Positions 40,901 through 49,439 of a stretch of DNA of 64,000 bases are shown in pieces. The stretch covers positions 708,052-772,051 of the forward strand of contig NZ_LT629845.1 in NCBI RefSeq assembly GCF_900106785.1, read 5' to 3'. This DNA comes from Prevotellamassilia timonensis (lineage in GTDB: Bacteria; Bacteroidota; Bacteroidia; Bacteroidales; Bacteroidaceae). Within the stretch, counting starts at the first letter, position 1, and each line of letters opens with the position of its first letter. The position numbers and the translations under genes are program-made. Under the pieces are notes generated by a model, which made no database searches, was not told the origin of the DNA, and saw nothing but the letters and a program-made list of their open reading frames with translations.

Positions 40901-41968
40901 ATGGAAACAAACAACATACCGCAGTCCTCTGATTCTATAGCCGTGCGCTTTGCCCACGTGCTGCAATTGATTATTCGCGGTTGGAAAACAATCATTATTA
41001 CAATGGTTGTGGTAATAGCTATAGCTGCCGTCTACATTTTTAGTCTGCCGCGAGTGTATGAATCAGAGTGTACACTCCTTCCCGAAACTTCGTCATCTTC
41101 GGGAGGTATATCGGGCAACTTGGGATCTCTTGCCTCAATGGCAGGTATTAAAATGGGCGACATGGGCAATCAAGATGCCATATATCCTGAATTCTATCCT
41201 AAAGTTGTATCGTCAACTGTATTCTTAGCTGAATTGCTTAAAGATCAAGTTACCTGTAAGCGCACTAAGAGTAAAACAAATGTTTATGTTTACTTTCGTG
41301 ACAAACAGCAGAAAGCTTGGTGGGCGAAAATGATGCCAAAGGGCGAGGAGAAAAAGGATAGTAGCGACGTTGATAATTTCAATATAAATCCAACGCACAT
41401 ATCTAAGAAACAGCAAAAGGTCGTGGACGATCTTAGTGGCGCTATTATGTGTATGGTCGACAAAAAGACGGATATGATAACCGTACGTGTTGAAGTGCAA
41501 GATGCTGATGTGGCACAACAGATAGCAGATTTGGTGTGCAAGCGCTTGCAAACGTATATCACACGTTACAGAACAAACAAAGCGCGAAAGGACGTAACAT
41601 ATAGCGAAGCCATCGCAAAGAACGCTTACGACAAATACATCAAATCACAAACAGATTATGCAGCCTTTTGTGATACGCATGAAGATGTGACACTGACTTC
41701 GTACCAACAGGTGCAAGACAGATTGGAAAACGAAATGCAGCTTGCTTTTAACACCTACTCGCAGTGTGCACAGCAGTTGCAACTTGCTAAGATGAAATTG
41801 CAAGAGCGTACGCCAGTCTACACCACTATCCAGCCGGCCACAGTCCCTCAAAAGCCTTGTGGTCCAAAAAGAGTTTTTACGATATTAGCTTTCACAATGC
41901 TCTCTTTCTTCGGAAGTGTCTGTTGGATTTTAATGCGTGACATGTTGAAAAAGAAGCAAGCAAACTAA
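40901..41968 (+). CDS. Chain-length determinant (Wzz-like)
   Basis: 355 residues with N-terminal (about 26-48, IIITMVVVIAIAAVYIFSL) and C-terminal (about 325-347) membrane helices around a long periplasmic, partly coiled region. The last helix is preceded by VPQKPCGPKR, the Pro-rich motif of this family. No Walker motif or tyrosine-rich tail, so it is the kinase-free type. It sets polymer length with the polymerase. Confidence 0.87.
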   Translation: METNNIPQSSDSIAVRFAHVLQLIIRGWKTIIITMVVVIAIAAVYIFSLPRVYESECTLLPETSSSSGGISGNLGSLASMAGIKMGDMGNQDAIYPEFYPKVVSSTVFLAELLKDQVTCKRTKSKTNVYVYFRDKQQKAWWAKMMPKGEEKKDSSDVDNFNINPTHISKKQQKVVDDLSGAIMCMVDKKTDMITVRVEVQDADVAQQIADLVCKRLQTYITRYRTNKARKDVTYSEAIAKNAYDKYIKSQTDYAAFCDTHEDVTLTSYQQVQDRLENEMQLAFNTYSQCAQQLQLAKMKLQERTPVYTTIQPATVPQKPCGPKRVFTILAFTMLSFFGSVCWILMRDMLKKKQAN

Positions 41969-41993
41969 AACATACCTATTTATAGCCATCTGC

Positions 41994-43271
41994 ATGAGAC
42001 TGAGTTTGAATGCTGTAAAGAGCAACGGACGGGAACTAACCGATACTATATATCTTATAATACTACAAGGTGCCAATCAGTTGCTTCCATTGTTTGTAAT
42101 GCCGTTCCTAATGATAAAATTGGGAGCGGAAGGCTATGGTTTTGTAGGCTTCTCACTTTCGGTCATTCAGTATTTGGTTCTGATTGTTGACTTTGGATTC
42201 AATCTTTCTGCTACAAAACGTATAGCACAGGCTAACGACGATGTAGATAAATGCAATGAGGTCTTTTGGAATGTTCTTGCGGCAAAGTCGTTACTCTTGG
42301 TAGTTTCATCGGTCATATTGCTTGTGCTGATGCTGACTGTACCAACATTCCAGTTGTATAGTCAAGCCATTTGGGCCACATGGCCTATGCTCTTGGGTTC
42401 GACTTTCACGTTTATGTGGTTCTTTCAGGGAAAGGGATATATACGTTTCTTTTCTGTGATGAACACATTGTCAAAATTGGCACTGTTACCGCTCATATTC
42501 GTGTTTGTAAAGACACCGGACGATTGTTCCCTTGCTGCCTTCTTACAGGCAGTGGTGTTTGTTGGCACTGCTATCATCTCAAACATTTACATATATCGTA
42601 AAAGATTGGTGCAGTGGCATACCCCATCGTGGAAAGGCATAAAGGAAGAACTTGCCGAAAGTTTCCCTCTGTTTCTCTCTACAGCTTCAACCAGCGTATA
42701 CACTCAGCTGATTGTAATAGTACTTGGCTTTTACTGTACTACGTCGGAGGTTGGAAAATATGCTTCGGCCGACCGTATCATGCGTGCTCTGTGTTTCTTA
42801 TTATATGTACCGCTCAATCAAGTTTTCTTTCCCAAAATCAGTGCTTTGGCTGTAAAAGGAAAAGATTTGGCGGCGAGGCTATTTAAGCAGGTAATGCTTA
42901 TGGTTATTCTTGTCATGTGCTGTGTGTCGGCATTCCTATTTTTCGGGGGCGTCTATTTGCCAAACCTGTTGGGGCATGATTATGCAGGTATAGATGTATA
43001 TCTTAAAATACTGGCTATTGCGCCTCTGGCTATAGGTTTTGGCGGTGTGTTCGGGCAGATGGGACTCGTTGCTTTGGGCAACAAATATACAAGCAATAAA
43101 TTTCGTGACGTTTATTTTATCGCAGCATTAGCTGCCATAATAATGATGTTTGTCCTGACACCATGGTTGGGTGCTATAGGTGCCTGTATCACAGTGAGCG
43201 CAACAGAATTGCTTGTCGCAGTACTGATGGCATATAATTTCAAAAAGAATATCGGTCTATGCTTATCATAG
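41994..43271 (+). CDS. O-unit flippase (Wzx-like)
   Basis: 425 residues with about 12 membrane helices and the N-terminal pattern ILQGANQLLPLFVMPFL.. LGAEGYGFVGFS typical of polysaccharide flippases (MOP superfamily). It starts 25 bases after the Wzz stop and overlaps the polymerase start by 13 bases. It should move lipid-linked repeat units across the inner membrane. Confidence 0.9.
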   Translation: MRLSLNAVKSNGRELTDTIYLIILQGANQLLPLFVMPFLMIKLGAEGYGFVGFSLSVIQYLVLIVDFGFNLSATKRIAQANDDVDKCNEVFWNVLAAKSLLLVVSSVILLVLMLTVPTFQLYSQAIWATWPMLLGSTFTFMWFFQGKGYIRFFSVMNTLSKLALLPLIFVFVKTPDDCSLAAFLQAVVFVGTAIISNIYIYRKRLVQWHTPSWKGIKEELAESFPLFLSTASTSVYTQLIVIVLGFYCTTSEVGKYASADRIMRALCFLLYVPLNQVFFPKISALAVKGKDLAARLFKQVMLMVILVMCCVSAFLFFGGVYLPNLLGHDYAGIDVYLKILAIAPLAIGFGGVFGQMGLVALGNKYTSNKFRDVYFIAALAAIIMMFVLTPWLGAIGACITVSATELLVAVLMAYNFKKNIGLCLS

Positions 43272-44449
43272 TTTTATTATTAACATTGATGCTTACATTG
43301 TTGGGGCTGTATATCTCAAGAGATATATTTGCCCCTTATGTGGCTGGACCAGGTGTGTGGCTTATTGCTCTACTTATATATTATCTTTTGCCTAACAACT
43401 TTTATCCAGTCACTCATGATTTTCCACTTGCTCTGTCATTGTGGTTGGTAGGATATTTTGTATTGTCGGTAGTCTGTGATAAGTATGTTGCCCCAGCATC
43501 GCCCGCGTCCGTCAAGCGTCAGCCTAACAAATTTGTGCTTCGAGCCTATTTTATCATAACTATTACAGCCATTCCCGTGGTATGCGGTAAAATTATTTGG
43601 CAAGCGTTTACTACTGAACCTGAAAACATATTTCGCTATATGCGAATTTTGAATACGGGAATAGATGAAGAAATTGAGATGCCAGATCTCGGCATCTTGA
43701 TATATTTCACATCGTTGGCATTTGTGATGTTATTCTTCTCATACCTTTATTTCAAGAAGAAATGGCTCATTGGCATAGTCTTATTCATGAATCTACTCTT
43801 CGCTACGGTTACAATGTCCAAGACCGTATTCCTAAGCGTGATGTTCTCATCATTGTATATATGCTATTATTGCAAATATATTAGGATTAAACACATGTTC
43901 TTGGGCTTGATAGCGTTTGTCGTTTTGAGTTTCGTTGTCCAAAACGCGCGTGCTGTAGGTGAAGATATGGAAACAAATAATTTTCTGGCAACCTATTTAT
44001 CGAGCAGTATTGTGGCTTTTGACTATTTTGCGGCTCCAGATTCGGCTGTCCAATTTGGCGAACATACATTCAGATTACTATATGCCATTGGTCACAGTTT
44101 AGGCTTGTGCCATGAGCCAACTGGAGTCATCCTCGAATTTGTAAATGTTCCCAATGCAACAAATACGTATACAAATCTCTATCCATTTTATGAAGATTTC
44201 GGATTAGTGGGTGTGTTTGTATTCTCTATGATATATGGTGCCATATATGGTGCTTTATATAAAAAAGCACGCACTGGTGGAAAATTCGAACTGATACTTT
44301 ACGCCATATTGTTGACATTTGTGTTGATGGAGTTTATAGGAGAATTCATATTCACCAATCTGTCTATGTTCCTGCAATATTTATTCTTTGCAGTACTTCC
44401 ATTCCTTATTACAGACAGACAAAATGAAAAATTTGGAATTGGATCTTAA
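43259..44449 (+). CDS. O-antigen polymerase (Wzy-like)
   Basis: 396-residue very hydrophobic protein with about 10-12 membrane helices and a large periplasmic loop (about 240-310: SSSIVAFDYFAAPDSAVQFG...NATNTYTNLYPFYEDFG). The segment TNLYPFYEDFGLVGVFVFS resembles oligosaccharide repeat-unit polymerases. Sequence is little conserved in this group; the call rests on topology and on the position between the flippase (13-base overlap) and glycosyltransferases. Confidence 0.82.
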   Translation: MLIIVLLLTLMLTLLGLYISRDIFAPYVAGPGVWLIALLIYYLLPNNFYPVTHDFPLALSLWLVGYFVLSVVCDKYVAPASPASVKRQPNKFVLRAYFIITITAIPVVCGKIIWQAFTTEPENIFRYMRILNTGIDEEIEMPDLGILIYFTSLAFVMLFFSYLYFKKKWLIGIVLFMNLLFATVTMSKTVFLSVMFSSLYICYYCKYIRIKHMFLGLIAFVVLSFVVQNARAVGEDMETNNFLATYLSSSIVAFDYFAAPDSAVQFGEHTFRLLYAIGHSLGLCHEPTGVILEFVNVPNATNTYTNLYPFYEDFGLVGVFVFSMIYGAIYGALYKKARTGGKFELILYAILLTFVLMEFIGEFIFTNLSMFLQYLFFAVLPFLITDRQNEKFGIGS

Positions 44450-44451
44450 AT

Positions 44452-45372
44452 ATGAAAGTTATGCCTCAAATAGATATACTAATGGCCACCTATAATGGTG
44501 GTGAATACATTGCAGCGCAGATACGCTCGTTGCAAAATCAAACGTTCTCGGACTGGCATTTGATTGTACATGATGATGGGTCAACAGATGACACAATGAA
44601 AATCGTAAATGATTTTTGCAAAATTGACAACAGAATCGAAGTCCTTGATGACGGGAAATCATTTCACGGGCCTGCGGGTAATTTCGTCCACCTGATGAAA
44701 TCGTCCACTGCACCCTATATGATATTTTGTGATCAAGACGATATATGGCTTGAAGACAAACTACAGAAATTGCATGACGCCATGCTCCAGGTTGATAATG
44801 GCATGCCCCAGATGGTGTACTGCAATGCTTACGTCTACGACACCATGCAGAACGACATCAGCGGGCATGCAGTACTGTGGCAACCTACTGATTTACACGA
44901 AGCTCTTTTTGCTAATGCAGGCGTACAGGGTTGTTCTATCATGATAAATTCTGCACTACGTGATGTATGTCATAAAGTGCCAGACTATGTTACAATGCAC
45001 GACCATTTTGTAACATTGGCAGCACTTACTTTCGGCAAAATTACCTACGTCGATCAAAGGCTGATGCTATATCGCAGGCACGATCTGGCAGTTACGGGTG
45101 CAACGTACAAAAACTTTATGGAACGCATTACACACTTCTTCAATTCAGACAAGACTGTGTTGGAAAAGAACCATGTGCGGGCTATTGAAAGTTTCTTTGA
45201 ATGCTTCAAGCAAGATATGCCAAATGAAAAGAAGGCAATATTTACAGACTTCTTCCGTTTTCTTAATGAAGGAAAGATCCGAAACTTGCTACACGCATTC
45301 ATTGGTGGGTACCGGTTATTTGGCAGTCGGAGCATTCTGACTTTCAAAATATTGGTACGTAAAATGTTGTAA
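44452..45372 (+). CDS. Family 2 glycosyltransferase
   Basis: 306 residues, GT-A fold: IDILMATYNGGEYIAAQIRS (6-25), HDDGSTDDT (about 41-49), FCDQDDIWLEDK (DxD, about 89-100) and YRRHDLAVTG near residue 210. Close in pattern to rhamnosyl- and related sugar transferases with the CDQDDIW motif. Starts 2 bases after the polymerase stop. Specific donor and acceptor cannot be read from the sequence. Confidence 0.9.
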   Translation: MKVMPQIDILMATYNGGEYIAAQIRSLQNQTFSDWHLIVHDDGSTDDTMKIVNDFCKIDNRIEVLDDGKSFHGPAGNFVHLMKSSTAPYMIFCDQDDIWLEDKLQKLHDAMLQVDNGMPQMVYCNAYVYDTMQNDISGHAVLWQPTDLHEALFANAGVQGCSIMINSALRDVCHKVPDYVTMHDHFVTLAALTFGKITYVDQRLMLYRRHDLAVTGATYKNFMERITHFFNSDKTVLEKNHVRAIESFFECFKQDMPNEKKAIFTDFFRFLNEGKIRNLLHAFIGGYRLFGSRSILTFKILVRKML

Positions 45373-45620
45373 GGCGCAAACTATTGCGACATGAAGTACA
45401 AAGTGTTGCATTCGTATCATAGTCCGTAGGCGGATATTATTGTTTACAACTTAACAAGTTGACAGGCTAAAACGTAAGTATGTTCTGCGCTATTTATTGT
45501 GTTAAAGACACAACGATCAGGAACATAAGAACTTAACAAACTTACTTACCTGTCTACCCTTTAACTCGTTAACGTGTTTACTAATCCCGCCAACGTGTTA
45601 TCATATTGAATATTACTATC

Positions 45621-46718
45621 ATGAAAATAACACACATAATCAATGCCCTCGAAACAGGTGGCGCAGAACGTTTGCTGACAGAAATGTTGCCATTGATGCA
45701 GGCAGCGGGTCATGAAGTGAATATCGTCCTGTTGAAATCTACAAACGATGTCTTTGAGCTGAAACTCAAGCAGCTTGGCATTCGTGTTGAAGCAGTTAAC
45801 ATTTGTGCTGGCCGATACAATCCGTTGAATGCTTTCAAACTTGCAAAATACATAAAGAACTCAGACATCGTACATACCCATCTGTTTCCTTCGCAGTATT
45901 GGGGAGCATTAGCTGTAAAGTTGTGGCGTAAGAGAATAAAGCTTTTCACCACAGAGCACAGTACCTTTAATTCGCGAGGGAAATATGCCATAACTTCATG
46001 GTTGGACAAACATATATATGCCCTGTATGATGGCATCATCTGCATCTCGAAAGGTACAGCGGATTTCGTAAAACAAAGAGTTCCCCAAAATGTGGCAATA
46101 CGAGTGATAGAGAACGGAGTGCGACTGCCAAGTGCTTCAACGTCAGTTCCAGCTGAGCAGCGTGACAAGTTCATACCTGGTTTGCGTGCAGATGACTTTG
46201 TTATTATGCAGGTTGCGCGTTTCTCAGAGCAAAAAAATCAAGATTGTGTCATACGCGCATTAAGCAAACTGCCACACAATGTACATGCCGTATTTGTAGG
46301 GTATGGTGTACGCGAAACATTGTGTAAAGATTTGGCACAGCGCATGGGTGTGGCGGACAGAACGCACTTCTTGGGTGAACGTAGCGACATAGACGATTTG
46401 TGGCGTATTGCAGATATAGGTGTCATGTCATCACATTGGGAGGGGTTCGGCCTTGCTGCTGTTGAAGGCATGGCACATAGCAAACCCGTGTTGGCCTCAG
46501 AGGTCAGCGGACTCGCAGATGTGGTGCGTTATCATGAACTACTTTTTCCGCCAGACGATGACAAAGACCTGGCACATAAAATAGAATGGTTGCTCAATAA
46601 TGAGGACCAGAGAGCACATTGGGGACGTATGTGCTACGAAAACGCACAACGTTTCAGTATCGAGAAGATGGTTGGAAAGTATCTGGAATTCTATCGCGAA
46701 TTACTATCTGGCAAATAA
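45621..46718 (+). CDS. Family 4 glycosyltransferase
   Basis: 365 residues from ATG 45621 (MKITHIINALETGGAERLL); an in-frame TTG 15 bases earlier is less likely. GT-B fold with GGAERLL at the N-terminus, HTHLFPSQYWG and the C-terminal EGFGLAAVEGMAHSKP motif (EX7E). It is separated from the previous gene by about 250 bases that hold an imperfect inverted repeat (GTTAACRAGTT and reverse), so a second transcript may start here. Confidence 0.9.
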   Translation: MKITHIINALETGGAERLLTEMLPLMQAAGHEVNIVLLKSTNDVFELKLKQLGIRVEAVNICAGRYNPLNAFKLAKYIKNSDIVHTHLFPSQYWGALAVKLWRKRIKLFTTEHSTFNSRGKYAITSWLDKHIYALYDGIICISKGTADFVKQRVPQNVAIRVIENGVRLPSASTSVPAEQRDKFIPGLRADDFVIMQVARFSEQKNQDCVIRALSKLPHNVHAVFVGYGVRETLCKDLAQRMGVADRTHFLGERSDIDDLWRIADIGVMSSHWEGFGLAAVEGMAHSKPVLASEVSGLADVVRYHELLFPPDDDKDLAHKIEWLLNNEDQRAHWGRMCYENAQRFSIEKMVGKYLEFYRELLSGK

Positions 46719-46730
46719 CCACACAATTTT

Positions 46731-47855
46731 ATGAAACTTATATTTTGCGATAATACCCTTTGGGGACTGGTAAACTTTAGAGGCGAAGTGCTGAAGCATT
46801 TCGTCCAAAAAGGTTGTGAAGTCATTTTGGTGGCGCCCGAAAAGGAAGATGCACAAATGCAGACCCATATACCCGAAGGCATGCGCTTTATACCTATTAG
46901 TATGGGGCGCACCTCAAAAAGTCCATTGAACGATTTGCGGTATTTCGTCAGATTACTGAAAATATTCAAGAGCGAGAAGCCCGATATTGTATTCAATTAT
47001 ACCATAAAGCCCAACATATATGGATCGATTGCAGCAAAAATTAGTGGTGCACGTTCTGTGGCAATGATGGCTGGTTTAGGATATGTATTCATCAATGACA
47101 ATTTTGTGACAAAGGTTGCCAGATTGCTGTATCGTTTTGGCTTGCATTTCACTACACATCTGTTGCTGCTCAATGAGTACTCCAAAACGTTGGTCGAAAC
47201 GAAGCATCTGTGTGCCCCCCAAAAAATGATATTGTTGAAGGGCGGTGAAGGTATAAATGTAACAGACTACCCCCAATGTGACAATGCTTCGCCAACAACT
47301 ACTTTTTTATATATTGGTCGTATATCCTGGGACAAGGGATACGAAGAATTGTCAACAGCAGCCCGATTACTCAAATCAAGGAATATAGACGTCAATATCG
47401 AATTGATTGGAGCTTTGGACCCATCCTATCCAAAGAGCGTGCCCGTTGAACGTGTAAAGAAAGATGAGGCAGAAGGATTAGTTAAATATTTAGGCTTTAC
47501 ACGCGATATGAAGAGCGTATATAAGCGAAAAGGCATAGTCGTAATCTTGCCATCTTATTGCGAAGGCATGAATCGAGCTTTGATGGAGGCTTGCGCTTCG
47601 GGCAAACCCATTATAACGACAGATGTACCAGGCTGTCGCGAAGCTGTGGAGGAGAGTGTCAATGGTTATATTGTTCCAGCTCGCGACAGCAAGGCTTTGG
47701 CCGATGCCATGCAACGCTATTTAGAATTGTCTGATGATTGCAAAAAACAATTCTCTGACAATAGCCGGAAGCGGGCTGTAAACAAGTTCGATATCAAAAG
47801 CGTGTTAGCTGTGTACGACAATATTGTCAAGTCGTGTACTGAGAGCTGCCAATAA
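46731..47855 (+). CDS. Family 4 glycosyltransferase (PglA-like)
   Basis: 374 residues, GT-B fold: N-terminal LIFCDNTLWGLVNFRGEVL, central VFNYTIKPNIYGSIAAK and C-terminal LPSYCEGMNRALMEACASGKP with the EX7E-type pattern. The FNYTIKPNIYGS motif is typical of GalNAc- or HexNAc-transferases of the PglA/WbpT type, so an N-acetyl-hexosamine donor is plausible. Starts 12 bases after the previous gene. Confidence 0.88.
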   Translation: MKLIFCDNTLWGLVNFRGEVLKHFVQKGCEVILVAPEKEDAQMQTHIPEGMRFIPISMGRTSKSPLNDLRYFVRLLKIFKSEKPDIVFNYTIKPNIYGSIAAKISGARSVAMMAGLGYVFINDNFVTKVARLLYRFGLHFTTHLLLLNEYSKTLVETKHLCAPQKMILLKGGEGINVTDYPQCDNASPTTTFLYIGRISWDKGYEELSTAARLLKSRNIDVNIELIGALDPSYPKSVPVERVKKDEAEGLVKYLGFTRDMKSVYKRKGIVVILPSYCEGMNRALMEACASGKPIITTDVPGCREAVEESVNGYIVPARDSKALADAMQRYLELSDDCKKQFSDNSRKRAVNKFDIKSVLAVYDNIVKSCTESCQ

Positions 47856-47938
47856 AATGGTCTCTCTCAATTCCAGCAACACCATTTGCGCCGCCACTTG
47901 TAGTGAAGGTGGGGTTACAATTTAATCAAAAGCAAATT

Positions 47939-48778
47939 ATGTCATCAGACAAAAGTTTATATCTGGTTACTTTTTCAGTTGTTGTGTACAAGCAGCCCGT
48001 TGATGAAATTGAGCGGGTGGTCAGGTCGCTGCTTTTGTATACCAACGAAAAGGTAATATACATAATTGACAATTCGCCTTGCATGGTGGTACAAAACTTG
48101 TGCCACCTCAGCAAGTGTATAGTTCTCAAGCATTTCCCCAAAAACATAGGCTTCGGACAGGCTCATAACTGGGCTATCAGCGAGGCAAAGAAAAAAGGCA
48201 GCAAATACCATTTTGTGGTCAATCCTGACATATTCTATAGTAAAGATGCCGTTTTGCCGATGGTCGAATTTATGGAGCATAATCAGGAGGTTGGCGAAAT
48301 GATGCCCAAAATACTATACCCTAATGGCAGAACACAGTTCTTGCCCAAACTTATGCCGTCGCCGCTAATGTTGGCACAACGCAAATTGTCGCAATTTTTC
48401 CCCGCTGTACGCAGTCGGTGGATGAAGCGCTTCGAAATGCGGCAAATGTCCGATGATAAAGTTTACGACATAGGCCATGTTTCTGGTAGTTTTGCAGCTT
48501 TCCGTATGAAAGCATTAGACGATTGCGGCACTTTCGATAGCAGATTTTTCTTGTATTTTGAAGATACGGACATATCACGACGTATACACAAAAAATACCG
48601 GACTATCTACTATCCCCTTGTCGCTGTTTATCATGATTATGGTAATGGAGCCAGCAAAAGTCCTAAACTGTTCTCTATTTTCATCATGTCACTGATCAAA
48701 TTCTTCAACAAGTGGGGGTGGTTCTTCGACGACGAGCGAAAAATCTGTAACAACAAATTCCTTGCACAATTACAATGA
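47939..48778 (+). CDS. Family 2 glycosyltransferase (rhamnosyltransferase-like)
   Basis: 279 residues from ATG 47939; a GTG 36 bases earlier is also in frame. GT-A fold: VTFSVVVYKQPVDEI, NIGFGQAHNWAI, FVVNPDIFY (DxD region) and GSFAAFRMKALDDCGTFD.. FLYFEDTDISRRIHK, matching WbbL-type dTDP-rhamnosyltransferases. This fits the presence of rmlC nearby. Its stop overlaps the next start (ATGA). Confidence 0.88.
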   Translation: MSSDKSLYLVTFSVVVYKQPVDEIERVVRSLLLYTNEKVIYIIDNSPCMVVQNLCHLSKCIVLKHFPKNIGFGQAHNWAISEAKKKGSKYHFVVNPDIFYSKDAVLPMVEFMEHNQEVGEMMPKILYPNGRTQFLPKLMPSPLMLAQRKLSQFFPAVRSRWMKRFEMRQMSDDKVYDIGHVSGSFAAFRMKALDDCGTFDSRFFLYFEDTDISRRIHKKYRTIYYPLVAVYHDYGNGASKSPKLFSIFIMSLIKFFNKWGWFFDDERKICNNKFLAQLQ

Positions 48779-49227
48779 TAACACGCATAATCAACGCCCA
48801 ACTGGCCAACATGACAGCAATGCTAATGTTAATGTTGACAATTATAGCCTGCTCAGCAGGTGGTGGAACAAAAAACAACGTCAATACCGAGGATAGGAGT
48901 GAGGCACGCAACAAAATGGAAACCGAAGCACAGGCAAGGTTGTCCATGGCCCGTACAAAATTAGCACAGATGCAATGTGCCGAAGCCAAAGCCATTGTCA
49001 TTAAAATGCGAAAGGACTGCTATTTAGCCTTGTCAGCGCGCAAAGAAGGCATTTTACTCATGGACTCTATCGATATCCAACAAGCCAAGCTTGAACTCAG
49101 CAAAGCAGATAGTTTGATGCAGAAACAGCATAGCATCTCAACATCGGACGACTTTGACGAGGCCTGCCGCAAAGTGCAGTTTTATGAACGAAAGTTGCAA
49201 TACGACAGTCGCTCCACCAACAAGTAA
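48775..49227 (+). CDS. Small lipoprotein of unknown function
   Basis: 150 residues. Signal peptide with lipobox Cys at about residue 26 (MLMLMLTIIAC-SAGGG), then a charged helical region with a high content of Ala, Glu and Lys likely to be coiled coil. Start overlaps the previous stop (ATGA), so it is part of the exopolysaccharide operon and probably of that machinery or of an envelope scaffold. I do not recognise a family. Confidence 0.7.
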   Translation: MITRIINAQLANMTAMLMLMLTIIACSAGGGTKNNVNTEDRSEARNKMETEAQARLSMARTKLAQMQCAEAKAIVIKMRKDCYLALSARKEGILLMDSIDIQQAKLELSKADSLMQKQHSISTSDDFDEACRKVQFYERKLQYDSRSTNK

Positions 49228-49248
49228 TTAAGAACGTTTCAGTGCTAT

Positions 49249-49435
49249 AAGTAGGTGTTCAGAATTATTTTTACATTGAAAGTGCATTATCGGGACGCAG
49301 ATGTTTCCTTCGGGTGAGGGAACATAGCGGGCTATGTGACCGAGGCTGAAGGGAACAGATGCGCCTCGATAATATGTGCTTTCAATGTGAAAATGACACC
49401 TACTGACTGTATAAAATAATTTTGAACACCTACTT
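49249..49435. repeat. Long-inverted-repeat element abutting the pcrA start (187 bp)
   Basis: Terminal inverted repeats AAGTAGGTGTTCAGAATTAT.. (49249-49271) and ..ATTTTGAACACCTACTT (49413-49435), with inner pairing ACATTGAAAG/CTTTCAATGT and a core CATAGCGGGCTATGTGACC (about 49323-49341) shared in inverse orientation with the element at 11087-11342. It ends 4 bases before the pcrA ATG and so occupies the whole upstream region of that gene. Confidence 0.75.
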
Positions 49436-49439
49436 ATTC

